DNA of 64,000 nt, from positions 171,803 to 235,802 of the forward strand of contig JAGFBZ010000564.1 in the NCBI GenBank assembly GCA_018398805.1, written 5' to 3'. The position numbers and the translations under genes are program-made. The stretch comes from Hirundichthys speculiger (lineage: Eukaryota; Chordata; Actinopteri; Beloniformes; Exocoetidae). Shown here one piece after another: positions 14,001-35,843 of this stretch (position 1 is the first letter of the stretch; every line of letters starts with the position of its first letter). The notes under the pieces are model-generated. The model was not told where the DNA came from. It ran no database searches and was given only the letters and a program-made list of their open reading frames with translations.

Positions 14001-14504
14001 GCATCCTTTTGTTCCTAACACATCACCCAGTCCATACCAGTATAAATAAACAGCAGGATTTTTTTCACCATTGAGATCTGATGTGTTTTCAAAGTGTTCC
14101 TTTAATTTTTTTGAGCACACACACACGTGTGTGTGTGTGTGTGTGTGTGTTTTGTTTTGTTGGGGCAGAATTTCACTTAGTGCACCATTTAGGCGATGAC
14201 AGCCACTGTTACTCCGGGTTCACCTTATAAATAACTCAAACTGGTAGTTTAGGGGCTTTTATAGTCCGTTAACTTTTTATATCTCTCTAAAGAGAGCACG
14301 TGACCGTGGGATGTGTTCAGGATCAGCTGTTACCTCCGTGATGAACCTCGCAGCATCTGTGAACACGTGGTAGTCGATGTCCGTGTACTTCACCTCCATG
14401 GTCCGGTCCTGGTAGCCTCCGTAAACCACCAACACCAGCCGAGCGACAAACGAGGCCGCGAACAGGACGCGTGTGTGCGGCAGCTTGGACAGGAGTCTCT
14501 CCAT
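5078..14504 (-). CDS. pigm: GPI mannosyltransferase I, catalytic subunit (8 exons)
   Basis: Adds the first mannose, from dolichol-phosphate-mannose, to the GPI-anchor precursor on the luminal side of the ER; a multi-pass membrane protein. Exons (minus strand): 14504-14334, 10531-10358, 10234-10114, 9970-9721, 7888-7785, 7566-7412, 5897-5796, 5239-5078. All introns are GT-AG, phases agree, and the sum is 412 codons plus TGA, close to the 423 of human PIGM. The catalytic DxD is seen as YTDIDY (Asp42, Asp44), followed by FTDAARF. Other family blocks are [68 protein letters not shown] and INCFILIQI near the C-terminus. The start at 14502-14504 has G at -3 and +4; the in-frame ATG at 14633 lies beyond family homology. 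No break is seen. Mammalian PIGM is intronless, so the intron-rich form is notable. Confidence 0.95.
6697..7070. mobile_element. hAT MITE, copy 1 (PIGM intron 7, 374 bp)
   Basis: Starts CAGTGATTCCCAAAGTGTGG and ends GTTTGGGAATGGCTG; the reverse complement of the end, CAGCCATTCCCAAAC, pairs with the start. A perfect 8-bp duplication, GTCTAGAA, flanks it at 6689-6696 and 7071-7078. Related copies lie at 14917-15298 and 41190-42685. It has no coding capacity. Confidence 0.93.
7977..9572. mobile_element. DNA transposon with AGGGCTGGGCAA termini (PIGM intron 4)
   Basis: Terminal inverted repeats AGGGCTGGGCAA at 7977 and TTGCCCAGCCCT ending at 9572, with further pairing between TTAATGCGT/ATTATCGCG-like and ATTAATCGCGAT sequences. 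The interior is AT-rich and non-coding. A second, inverted and diverged copy lies at about 60768-61560. Termini look hAT-like, but I see no clear 8-bp duplication, so the superfamily is uncertain. A 468-bp element is nested at 8396-8863. Confidence 0.75.
8396..8863. mobile_element. MITE nested in the 7977-9572 element (468 bp, TA target)
   Basis: Termini CAGTGATCCCTTGCCAC and, reversed, CAGTGATCCCTTAGTTT form an inverted repeat. TA flanks both sides (8394-8395, 8864-8865). The related copy near 61430 is uninterrupted at this point (TCCTCGATTTT then AAATTCAG on the reverse strand), giving an empty-site comparison. TA target and TIR suggest the Tc1/mariner/pogo group. Confidence 0.85.
10532..11559. 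other. part of PIGM intron 1, nothing recognised
   Basis: Non-coding intron sequence upstream (in gene sense) of exon 2. It contains a doubled ATCATCCGTGATCACAG at about 11247-11283 and otherwise no identified repeat or gene. Confidence 0.45.
11560..12190 (+). pseudogene. Tc1-like transposase relic (PIGM intron 1)
   Basis: The nucleotide text follows a fish Tc1-like transposase from the AGCTAAGAACAGGAAACTGAGG block, through the stretch that would encode the first catalytic Asp (near 11745) and GGTGGTGGTGTGATGG, to ATCATGGATGTGCAGC and TCTCTGAGGAACG. The segment normally carrying the second Asp and the final Glu is missing: the sequence jumps at about 12040-12065. Multiple frameshifts leave no long frame. 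No terminal repeats were recognised. Family assignment is from remembered sequence pattern, not a search. Confidence 0.7.
12587..12904 (+). repeat. 53-bp tandem repeat, six copies, over the transposase start
   Basis: Units start at 12587, 12640, 12693, 12746, 12799 and 12852, each beginning GTCACTACTGTTAGCATGAG and containing the first codons of the transposase (ATGAGGCGATACCTGG). Copies look identical. The period of 53 is not a multiple of three, so the start codon is presented in shifting frames. Confidence 0.97.
12867..13870 (+). pseudogene. Tc1-type DD34E transposase, frameshifted
   Basis: Cut-and-paste transposase of the Tc1 family. The last of six start copies lies at 12867. After a frame change near 12920 the frame at 12926-13471 carries the DNA-binding part ([19 protein letters not shown]) and the first catalytic Asp in VLFTDESRF. 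It breaks again near 13455-13471 and resumes in the 13546-13968 frame with the second Asp in LVHDNAWPH and the catalytic Glu in [12 protein letters not shown]. The Asp-to-Glu spacing is 34 residues, giving DD34E. All three catalytic residues are present, but at least two frame breaks and a deletion in the N-terminal helix-turn-helix make it inactive as read. Confidence 0.88.
14118..14150. repeat. CA/TG microsatellite
   Basis: Short CACACA run followed by about a dozen GT units at the right edge of the Tc1 element. Confidence 0.85.
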
Positions 14505-14697
14505 CACCCACAGCACTGGGGAAACTGGATTAACTGGTCGGGCTGAAAGTGAAATCTTGGCTAGTTTCTCCCGTTGACAAACATTTTCCAGACTGGCGAT
14601 TCCTCCGTGGCCGTCTAAATCATCCGTTAACACTGGACGGAGTTTGTTACTGATTACAGATGTTTAAATGAATGAATGACCAGACTGCTAACCTGAA

Positions 14698-14712
14698 CAC
14701 CCGGAAGTGACC
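14698..14712. promoter_or_regulatory. ETS-type site in the PIGM promoter
   Basis: CACCCGGAAGTGACC, about 200 bp upstream of the PIGM start codon, holds the CCGGAAGT core bound by ETS-family factors such as GABP, common in TATA-less housekeeping promoters. No TATA box is seen. The role is inferred from position and motif only. Confidence 0.5.
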
Positions 14713-14799
14713 GGTTTCTTCTTCCCTGTTTTTCACGGTTGTCAAACTATGAAGCGGCGCATTACTGCCACCAACCGGTGTAGACAGCCAACTGGACTT

Positions 14800-15705
14800 C
14801 TTTTATTTGCTCTTGAAGACGTTTCTCCTTCCTTCCAGTGGGCTCTGCCGATTCAAACCGAGAAGCTGTGAAATCAACGACCCTCCCCTCTCTCCTGTGA
14901 GTCTTTTATCCACTTGCAGTGATTCCCAAAGTGTGGGCCGTGGCCCCCTGGTGGGCTGTCGCGGTACTGCAGGTGGGCCGTGAGAGGTCATTAAAATTAA
15001 ACAAATATGTTTTAAATCCTCGATCTTTTTTAAATGTTTTTAATTACTATAAAATATTAACGACATGATTTTAAAAAAACATTAAGAAGTAACAAAAGAA
15101 ACCAGTTAAGTGTCATTCTACTGTCATCTTAACTTAATATGACAAGTGTCACCTTATTGTTGACCCCTTACATTAATATCAGAACATAGCTTCTAGTCCT
15201 GTATGTTGATCACAGTTGTGATAAAAGGTTTCGGTGGGCCACGGAGATTTTTCACATTTCAAATTGAGCCTTGGTATTCTGAAGTTTGGGAATGGCTGTC
15301 CACTTGGTTTACCTGGTTTTGGTCACATTAATCAAGGTGTGAATGGTTGTGAAACCGCCTGGGTAGGAGATTCTAGACTGCATTGTTGCTGTTTGAGAGG
15401 TGAAACCCGAGTCCTCTTCCTCGATTTAATGTGGGTTTTTTAACATTTGATTATGTAGATGGCTTCTTTTACTCCTCCTTCAAACTGTCTTCCCTGTCCA
15501 AAATGTGGACATTGTCCTCAGAAGACTGTCTTTAAGTTGCAGGCGAACCACTGAGTCTTGACCTGATGAGCTGGTTCTCCTGCATTGGTCCATGCATTTA
15601 TGAAGTTGTGGAATTTCTCTGATGTGAAGGGCCGTTAATGCCTCGCTGCACTGGACTGCATATAGAAGCTGCTCAGTCTGTTTGGGTGTCTTGTCGTAAG
15701 GGCTC
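14800..15705 (-). pseudogene. Penelope-like element remnant (GIY-YIG endonuclease end)
   Basis: On the minus strand, interrupted frames read in order: YAVQCSEALTALHIRE...HKCMDQ.RR (about 15665-15575), corresponding to the GIY-YIG nuclease core of Penelope-like retroelements; SVVRLQLKD; then PSLNRGRGLGFHLSNSN (about 15430-15375), matching the conserved PSLNRGGGLRHHLS block near the end of these proteins; and, beyond a hAT MITE, a C-terminal tail with GRRNVFKS at 14810-14835. Penelope-like elements retrotranspose with a telomerase-related reverse transcriptase, which is absent here. Frameshifts and stops are frequent. The assignment is from recognised motif order and has not been searched. Confidence 0.72.
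14917..15298. mobile_element. hAT MITE, copy 2 (382 bp)
   Basis: Same family as 6697-7070: CAGTGATTCCCAAAGTGTGG start and TTTGGGAATGGCTG end. A perfect 8-bp duplication, TCCACTTG, at 14909-14916 and 15299-15306 flanks it. It sits inside the Penelope-like remnant, so it is younger than that element. Confidence 0.95.
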
Positions 15706-16580
15706 CTAAAAGCTACACTCCTTTCTTACACATTTACTGTCATGATAAACACTGCCTAGCACCATACTTTAAATACATTTCCTCACTACTTCTGAAACTG
15801 TTATTTATTGCATGCCCCATTGTCTTAAGTTTGTGGATACTGCTGGAATTTGTGAGTTTCCTATTGCGATGAATAGAGTAACTATCAGCTGCAGCTATCC
15901 AGCTACACCAAACAGGAAAAGTACATGTTATGTCGATAACAGGGTATGAAACCCTTCTCACTGACATTTCTCTTATCACGCTTGACTGAAGCGCATCCAA
16001 GAACACAATGAAACACACCCACAAAGAAAAGAAGGCAATATACTTTCAAGTTGAACTCTTTAATTCCATTTGTAGATATAAAAGGATGCATGAAAGTGAC
16101 ATGGAAGCAATGCTAGCAAACATTCCTGCAAGTTCTTGTTCTTATTACAGTAGTCTATCATTAAATGCACAATAGTACATATAACAGCACATTATATAAT
16201 TTATGAAGACATAGACTTCGCTTTCTGTGATGTCATTATTTTTTTTGCTTTGGTTCTTCATAGGTGTAAAATGGTGGGATTGTCCAGATAAATGCAAATA
16301 AAATTGCAACCAAAAGGCACACTGGTATGTCTGCTCTGCCACCTGAAAAAGGCATAAGATGAAGGCAAACCCTTTAAAAATAGTATGAAAACATGATATA
16401 TTTGACTGGATAAACTAGCACCAGGTATTAGACTTTATCAGATAAGGCTATTACATGACAAAAATGAATAAAACTACATTCACAGTGCAAGAATTTCATC
16501 TTCAGGAAGGCACGAGGCAAACTGAGAATCACTTCTTTGAGAAGTGAGGCAAACAAGAAGCGACCGTTTTAGAAACTCCA
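15706..16580. other. serpin A 3' flank and probable 3' UTR
   Basis: Similarity to the copy B flank begins near 15910 (A) and 33675 (B), marking roughly one boundary of the tandem duplication. An ATTAAA-type signal on the minus strand (TTTAAT at 16059-16064) is a weak polyadenylation candidate. No separate gene is seen. Confidence 0.45.
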
Positions 16581-16583
16581 ACA

Positions 16584-28427
<11,844 letters not shown>

Positions 28428-29356
28428 TGTGCCTATAGAAACAAGAAAAGGCAGAGCATGAATCACTGCGTTACAGGTTTTTAAATCCATCCAGATATCA
28501 ACTTCCAGTCATCTGGGTTCAGGTCACAGATGGGGCAGCACCTTAAGGTGCTTTGTGCCTCTACAGTTCAGGTTAATTGGTTTAGAGCTATTGAAATATC
28601 AAAGCTAAATGAAAATCAGATTTCAATAAAAACTATCATTATAACAGGGTAACCCCTCCAGTACAATAAGACGATGTGCGTCTTCTTCATCTCTTGTAAT
28701 TCTATAGTTCAGGTTTGGTTTGGATTCACTGGCTTTATAGTTTAGAAGTTACTGAACAAAAATTGAATCTCTGTTGCACATCCTAAAAACTGACTTGGAT
28801 CTACTGAATATCAGGGAATAATTACACTGCACATATCACAGATTTTAACATTTTGTATGATTATAAACCGGCTAACTAGTAATATTTTTGCACCAAAAAA
28901 ACAGTAGTATATTAGTGCAATTATTAGTATAATATTTTTTGTGCAAAAATATTTTTCCATGCACTTTATACTGTCTCGCCAGCTGCTTTGACAAGTGAAT
29001 TTTCCCGCTGCAGCATCAATATAATTTACTCTTATCTTAACATTAAATACAACGAACAGTGGGATTTCTGTGTATACAGGTAAACTGTGCTACTTTTTAA
29101 ATCATCATAAAAAGTATTAATAATGAATTATTTATCCGTGTTTAATTCGCTCATTGATCGTAAACTTACCAACGTGCATAGAGAAATATCAGTTAAATGA
29201 CACTAACAGCAGAACTTTCCATCAGTAATATAGTGGCTGTCCTGCAAACCTTATACGAGAATAGTTTTAACTCTAGTTTTACTCCAGTTACACCAGCTGT
29301 CAACAAACCAACTAATATAAGTCCACTCAGGGACTAAATAGAGCACATTTACTCAC

Positions 29357-29427
29357 TGTCAACAGGTTTAGTTGTCGTCTTGTTCCGTCAACATGAAGAT
29401 TTCAGTTAAAGCGCTGCTTTATATATT
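29357..29427 (-). promoter_or_regulatory. serpin A non-coding exon 1 and TATA box
   Basis: On the minus strand AATATATAAA (29418-29427) is a TATA box. About 30 bases downstream lies a short 5' UTR exon that ends at 29357 with donor GTGAGTAAATG. The following coding exon begins in the 5' UTR at 28432. The start point is inferred from TATA spacing. Confidence 0.65.
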
Positions 29428-29835
29428 TGACAAACCAACACGCCCAGATGAGATGACGTAGTATACTTCCGCGTTGTGTCTCGCCTACGGAAGCCGATCC
29501 GTCCAAATATAAATATAAATCCATCCAGACTGCATTCATTTATTCATTCATTCGCAAAACTGGTTGCGTGAGAACATCAGCCAAGATAGTTATGAATAAA
29601 GTAGTGAAACACTTTCTTAGGTCGGTTCGAGAGAAGTCATTGTGGGAAGCACAATATAGAACTTAAATCAAAATAAATGAAAACTACGACACAATTTTTA
29701 AAAAAGTTGGGATGCTGTGGAAAACCTAAATACAAACAGAACACAATGATTTGGAGATCTCATAAATCAACATTTCGATTAAAAAAAAACATATGAGATG
29801 CTGAAACTGAGAAATTCTACTGCTTCATAGAAACT

Positions 29836-29838
<3 letters not shown>
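29428..29838. other. upstream flank of serpin A
   Basis: Contains ACGCCCAGATGAGATGACGTAG (29440-29461), the single-copy counterpart of the 53-bp unit that is triplicated upstream of copy B, including a TGACGT half-CRE. Otherwise AT-rich with no gene. Confidence 0.5.

Positions 29839-29881
<43 letters not shown>
29839..29881. repeat. (AT)n microsatellite
   Basis: About 21 AT units directly before the Tc1 relic. Confidence 0.95.
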
Positions 29882-29883
<2 letters not shown>

Positions 29884-29891
29884 CACACACA

Positions 29892-31415
29892 CAGTGCCTT
29901 GCAAATGTATTCGGCCCCCTTAAACTTTTCAACCTTTTGCCACATTTCATGCTTCAAACACAAATATATAACATTTGAGTTTTTTGTCAAGAATCAGCAA
30001 CAAGTGGGACACAATTGTGAAGTTGACTGAAATTAATTGGATAGTTTAAACTTTTTTATTATTGGGCCCCTTTACCTTTCAGTGCAGCAAACTGACTCCA
30101 GAAGTTCAGTGAGGATCTCTGAATGATCCAATGTTGTCCTGAATGACTGATGATGATCAATAGAATCCACCTGTGTGGAATCAAGTCTCTGTATAAATGC
30201 ACCTGCTCTGTGATCGTCTCAGGGTTCTGGTTAAAGCTCAGAGGGCATCATGAAGACCAAGGAACACACCAGTCGGGTCCCAGATACTGTTGTGGAGAAG
30301 TTTAAAGCTGGATGTGGATACAAAAAGATTTCCCAAACTTTAAACATCTCAAGGAGCTCTGAGCAGCAATCAGACTGAAATGGAAGGAGTAGCAGACCAC
30401 TGCAGATCTACCAAGACCCGGCCGTCCCTCTAAACTTTCATCTGGAACAAGGAGAAGACTGATCAGAGATGCAGCCAAGAGGCCCATGATCACTCTGGAT
30501 GAACTGATCTACAGCTGAGGTGGGACAGTCTGTCCAGAGGACAACAATCAGTCCTACACTGGACAAATCTGGCCTTTATGGAAGAGTGGCAAAAAGAAAG
30601 ACATTTCTCAAAGATTTTCATAAAAGTCTGGTTTAAAGTTTGACACAAGCCACCTGGAGACACACCAAACATGTGGAAGAAGGAGCTCTGATCAGATGAA
30701 ACCAAAATCAAACTTTCTGGCCGCATTGCAAAACGATATGTTTGGAGTAAAAGCAACACAGCTCATCACCCTGAACACACCATCCCCACTGTCAAACATG
30801 GTGGTGGCAGCATCATGGTCTGGGCCTGCTTTTATCCAGCAGGGACAGGGAAGATGGTTAAAACTGATGGAAGATGGATGGAGCCAAATACAGGAGCATT
30901 CTGGGAGAAAACCTGTTGGAGTCTGCAGAAGACCTGAGACTGGGACGGAGATTTATCTTCCAACAGGACAACGATCCGAAACATGAAGACAAATCTACAA
31001 TGGAACGGTTCCAGGTGTTAGAATGGCCAAGTCAAAGTCCAGACCTGAATCCAGTCCAGAATCTGTGGAAAGAGCTGAAGACTGCTGTTCACAAACGCTC
31101 TCCATCCAACCTCACTGAGCTCCAGCTGTTTTGCAAGGAACAGTGGGAATTACAGAATTACAGCCTCTCGTTGTACAAAACTAATAGACATACGCCAAGA
31201 GACTGGCAGCTGTAATTGCAGCAAAAGGTAGCGCTACAAAGTATTAACACAGCGGGGGCTGAATAATATTGCACACCCCACTTTTCATTTTTTTTTATTT
31301 GTCAAAGTTTAAAATATTCAATAAATTTTGTTCCACTTCACGATTATGTCCCACTTGTTGCTGATTCTTGACAAAAAAATACAATTTTATATCTTTGTTT
31401 GAAGCCTAAAAGGTT
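29892..31415 (+). mobile_element. Tc1-like element, right end truncated
   Basis: Left end CAGTGCCTTGCAAATGTATT. A long internal inverted repeat pairs TTGTCAAGAATCAGCAACAA (near 29984) with its complement near 31355-31375, as in fish Tc1 elements with long termini. The right terminus is lost after AAAAGGTT at about 31415. It carries a decayed transposase. Confidence 0.85.
30250..31216 (+). pseudogene. Tc1-like transposase relic
   Basis: Begins MKTKEHTSRVPDTVVEKF (30250), the N-terminal DNA-binding part of a Tc1 transposase, then shifts frame repeatedly. The frame at 30874-31215 retains FQQDNDPKH with the second catalytic Asp and [15 protein letters not shown]. The residue at the position of the catalytic Glu is Gln (PVQNLW instead of PIEHLW), so the DDE triad is lost. 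The C-terminal part is short. Inactive by both frameshift and catalytic substitution. Confidence 0.85.
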
Positions 31416-31439
31416 TCAAACATAGAGATAAATATAAAG

Positions 31440-31955
31440 AGTTGATTTGCATCCAGCAGGCCCTGAATACTTCATTAACCCCCTTACTCACCAGTTAAAC
31501 CATTTTTCTAAAAGAGCCATAAATGAAAAATATTTCAGCAACAGTCTTAATGTGGCATCATGTAGCTCAAGAGAGAGGACACACATACAGAGAAAGGGGA
31601 TCCTCATCGCAGACCTCCTCCACAGCGTGTCCTCTCCCTGCTGAATAAAGGCCACAAAAGCCAATATTAGATACTGAAAAAAACTGCTTTAAACCATATA
31701 AATTTATGAAGCTTATGTATAGAACCATTTAATGGACACATGCAGTTTCTCATTGCTGTTCATGCTTACTTGAACAGCTTACTTGCTTACTTTTTCATGA
31801 TCATCAAATCTGGGCAAAGTTATAGATCTGCATTATAGAGACACGTTAAAGCTGCCCAGAGAGGTTTTTGCAACAGGAAGTACATGTAAAGATGTCCAGG
31901 GTTCTTGGGGAGAAAGCAGCTCAGTGGTCAGGATCTGCTAAGAGCCTCAGTTAAA
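31440..31955 (-). pseudogene. orphan fragment of serpin intron 2 (trace of a third copy)
   Basis: CATCCAGCAGGCCCTGAATA and following sequence match serpin A intron 2 at 26655 and serpin B at 40650. A second block at 31860-31945 (CAGCTCAGTGGTCAGGATCT) matches 26876-26910. No exon is included. This is intron sequence lying between the two complete copies, so a third copy or partial duplication once existed here. The orientation is the same as that of the two copies. Confidence 0.75.
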
Positions 31956-31967
31956 AACAAAGAAATT

Positions 31968-32540
31968 CTAAAATTCTGAAGAAAGTGTCCCTTTGCACTT
32001 TGACAGACTATTTTCCATCGTGTAGATCTCCTGCACAACATTTATCCAGTCTTCAGTTGTTGGAGGTTCAGATTTGAGCCATCTCCTCATCAGAGCCCTT
32101 TTGCTTGCAGCCAATAGGATGAACAAAAGTCTTTTATCATTAGAGTTCAATTCATCCACCGTAATGTTTCACAGAAATATGCTTTCAAAGGTTAAAGGAA
32201 AAACAGATGAGAAAACACTCTGTAAATGTTCATGGATTTGAGACCAATATTAATGGATGGCTTGGCAGTCCTAAAAAATAAAAAAATGGTTGGCACCCAC
32301 TCCCCCACATCTCCAACCAGTATCCCCAGTTCCCTGATACCTTTTCTGGGCAGGGGTTATAAAAAATCTCATTATGCTTTTCCAGCAATATTCACTCCAG
32401 ACCTTCGAGCTTGTTGCTGCCCACTGTATCTCACATATGTGGTCCCAACCTTCCTCTGGGGTTGTCAGGTTACCTTCTTTTTCCAACTTCACTTTAACAT
32501 ACTGTGCTGTTGTTCTTACACCGCAGGATGCCATTGTATC
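31968..32540 (-). pseudogene. LINE-1-like ORF2 C-terminal fragment
   Basis: Two minus-strand frames run in order: at 32534-32271, reading GWDHICEIQWAATSSKVWSE and RFFITPAQK; then at 32159-31968, reading LLFILLAASKRALMRRWL and PPTTEDWINVVQEIYTMEN. These blocks are characteristic of the region after the reverse transcriptase in fish L1-type ORF2. They are separated by frame breaks. The reverse transcriptase and endonuclease are absent. Assignment by motif recognition. Confidence 0.75.
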
Positions 32541-32549
32541 ATCTGGAAA

Positions 32550-33670
32550 ATAATTTAATTCAGTGCTCTAGATTTAGTTACTGATATAAATATGTCCAGA
32601 AATCATAAGTCATTTAAATCTACTTTTACATCCCGATTAAAGTAATTTCTGATCTGTTGATATCTGAAGAAATCATCTAAGGATAACTCATATATTCTTT
32701 TTAGGGTTTCAAACCTCGCTCAGATTGAAGGTTAATGAACATATGAAACACTAACGTGACACCAGAGATGAGGCATGCTGTATGTTGAGTTGACTGCTGC
32801 CAATACAAACATAACAAAAGGTTTTTAGGGAAATCTCTTGTGAACCAAAGTTTTCCTTTAGAAAGTTATACTTTCCCCCACCAATGAGTGATTTAAATAA
32901 TTTAGTACTGACTCCATTTACTTCATTGACTGCTTCCTTTTTGGATGATTATGAATATATATATATAGCTCATGGCGAGAATATCTTATGTGAAGACAAT
33001 GGAAAAGCCTGATAACTGTAGTGGTGTTAGGCAATGTGGTGCTTGTCCAACTTCTGCAAGTCTTTTCAGAACATACATCTTGGCATTGTGGGTGGGAGCA
33101 ATGAGCAACATCTTTATTCCAGGAATTCTGCCCACACCTTACCTGTGCCCACTCACCTGTACCCTGGTTGCAACGAGCTCAGGACACACTTTGCACGCAG
33201 CCACTTTATCTCATCTGTCCTTTGTCTCCCTAAGAAATGATTCACTGACTCAGAGAGAAAAACAAAGTCACTTATCTAGTTGTCAACTTCCACAAAATAA
33301 ATGGAAGAGTAATCTGACATGGTATGCCTCATGAAAAGAAAAAAAAATCAGATCTTAAATCCTGTGATCTGAGGGTTGGTCACCATTCCCAGTTCACATC
33401 AACTAGGAGAAGGAAAAAAAAGAGTGTAGAGTAATTTTCCCAAGTTGAAGCCTATTTCTGGTTTGCAAAGAAAGTCTATGATGGTGCAATCTGTTATACA
33501 CACTGACCACTGCAGATCCAGTAGCATTTATTGTTCCTCAGCAACCCTTCTCTGCTTGTACAAAACAAAGCTTGGAGCTGGATCACAAAAAAAGGTAAAA
33601 ATACCAATTTTAACTATCTTTTCGATGCCTGCAGGCTCCTCCTAAAGGTGTTACTCTTTAGAAATCAATG
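32550..33670. other. spacer between serpin copies, nothing recognised
   Basis: Only short frames without motifs. Precedes the point (about 33675) where copy B similarity begins. Confidence 0.45.
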
Positions 33671-34618
33671 AAGTGACTAGACACTTGGAAAACATATGTT
33701 ATGTAGATAACAGGTCAAAGACTTTTTTAAAATATGGGAAAAATAATTTCACATAATATTCTATGTGTAAGAGCAAAGGGCTGTATGAAAGTGACAAGGA
33801 AACAATGACCAGAAAAGATTCATGCAAGTTTTTATTCTTTATATAATCGTCTATAATTATTACATGCACGATACTACATATAAAAGCACTTTACATACAA
33901 CCAAAGACAAATGCATCTGTCAGTATGATTTCATTATTCCTTCTTTTTAGGTCTTAAAAAGTGTAAAATGGTGGTGGTATTACCTAGATAAAGTGCCACG
34001 AACATGTCTGCTCTGCCAGCTGATGAAAGCATAAGACAGTGTTCCAGGTCCCAGGTCCTCAGGTCCAGGTCCTCAGGTCCTCCTACTGCCTACTGGATGT
34101 TCCAGATGGTTCCCTACTCAAATGCACCTGTCTCTAATCAGTGGATCATTGACACCCTTGTTGAGACTTTGAGGACAAGGTGATGGTGCCAGGTGGGGTC
34201 ATCTAAAACATGAAGGACAGGGGTCCTGGGGGTGTGGACTGATAAAAACTGGCTCAAAATAAAGCCAAACTCTTTAAAACGTGTAAAATATGATAAAATC
34301 TAGACTGGATACATTTGTACAGGATATTAGACTTAGAATAGGACTGATGCATTACAGACTAAACTACTATACTACTACACATACTACTACTGAATAAACT
34401 ACATCCATAGTGAGGAGGATTATTTTCAGACAGGCGCGCATAAGGTAATCCATACAAGAAGTAACTGTTTTAGAAAATCCATGTGTTTTAAAGGATGGAA
34501 ACTTGAGACACATGATCAGTAAAGAGCAGTTCAAGAGCAATTCGTCTCAACACTTTTCCTCCCAATAATAAAATCTTTAGTTGTTTGGTAACCTCCCTCA
34601 CTCCAAGTGAAGCAGCGC
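33671..34618. other. serpin B 3' flank and probable 3' UTR
   Basis: Similar to the copy A flank from about 33675. A minus-strand AATAAA (TTTATT at 33831-33836) is a candidate polyadenylation signal. A small direct repeat of CCAGGTCCTCAGGT units lies at about 34040-34082. Confidence 0.45.
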
Positions 34619-34955
34619 TCACTCTGGGGAGCAGTATCGGCCAGCAAAGAGAACGCTCATGGAGGGGTTATGTCGGATGAAGAAGAAGAGGAAGGGGTGG
34701 TCTGCGATGAAACTGGGTGGGGCGCAACACAGCATCATGACAGCAGCAGTGGCAGCAGCAGCTGCCTCTGTTCCCTCCTCGTTGAAAGCCTCCATGAAAG
34801 CTTTATGACCTCTGACAGCACCACAGGTCATTGGCAGGAGACATGCCTGTCACCAAGGAGAAATGTTAAACCATACAAAACCTGAGAACTATGTGCTTGT
34901 ATGTGGAACAAAAAATCAGTCGCCAGGTCAGGTTTGGGGATGCCTTTTCTTAGAT

Positions 34956-35843
34956 CAGTGTGGTTCTCAACTGGTCCGGCTTCAGGACCCACCATTACCC
35001 TTAATGACAAGCCGTGACCCAAATCAAGGAAAATTCTCAAATTTATTGAATAAAAAGATTGTGCAGTTTGAATCGGAGATAGTAGAATAGTAGAATAGAA
35101 TATCACAGAATGCCAACAACACAAAAAATAAGTATAACTGGTGAACCAAAACGGCAAAAAAAAAAAAAATAGCATAACCAAACCAAAATGACTTCAAGTG
35201 GGAAATATTCCCTTGATGCTCAATTAGCTGCATTTTAATTAAATCCAAAACACTTCACTTCAGTAACTACAGCCTTTTTTAAGACTCAACATGCACAAAC
35301 ATGAAATAAAAAAGTGCAACCACTGAGCAGTAGTTTCAAAAAGAACTCAAATATGTAGCATTTGCTGAGTACCCACTTCCTGAATATATAACAATTTCCT
35401 ATTAAAACTATCTCACTTATTTAAGCAATTAATCAATAAAGCAAACATAGTAAAACAGCACATTTTTAAGACTCAATAGTGCTTTTATGCACAAACATGA
35501 AATAAAACTGCAACCACTGAGTTTCAAAAAGAACTCAAAATATAGAGTTTTAGCTGAATAACCACTCACTGAGGTTTGTCTTCAAGATAAGAAAATCTAT
35601 ATCTCATATATTCTTCGTTGTATCTGTGTTTCACCATGCAAAACATATGGAAACAAACTTTGGTGTGAACTGGCGGGTGTCAACTCGCATTACAGGCCAT
35701 TATCGCCATCTACTGTTAAGGAGTATGAATGACATGCATTTTTTTTTTTTTAGCATTTCTTTCCCCAGGCAAAGCCCCACGACTTACTGAAAACGGGTCT
35801 GCGACCCACTTTTGGGTCGCAGCCCACCACTTGACAACCACTG
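34956..35843. mobile_element. hAT element in serpin B intron 9 (888 bp)
   Basis: Left end CAGTGTGGTTCTCAACTGG and right end CACTTGACAACCACTG form the inverted pair. Target copies TCTTAGAT (34948-34955) and CTTTAGAT (35844-35851) nearly match. The interior (CGTGACCCAAATCAAGG; GGGTCTGCGACCCAC) is unrelated to the hAT at the same position in copy A. Confidence 0.88.

Larger units (their letters stand above)
12305..14116 (+). mobile_element. Tc1-like transposon (PIGM intron 1)
   Basis: Inverted termini: CTCAAAAAAATTAAAGGAAC at 12310 and its complement at 14096-14115, with a TA at 12303-12304. The right end runs into a CA/TG microsatellite, so its exact limit and target duplication are blurred. 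It carries a broken transposase and a six-copy internal tandem repeat. Opposite in orientation to PIGM. Confidence 0.9.

Noticed and set aside
14502..14633. Longer PIGM N-terminus from the in-frame ATG at 14633
   Set aside because: The extra 43 residues have no hydrophobic or family-like character, and homology starts at the ATG at 14504.
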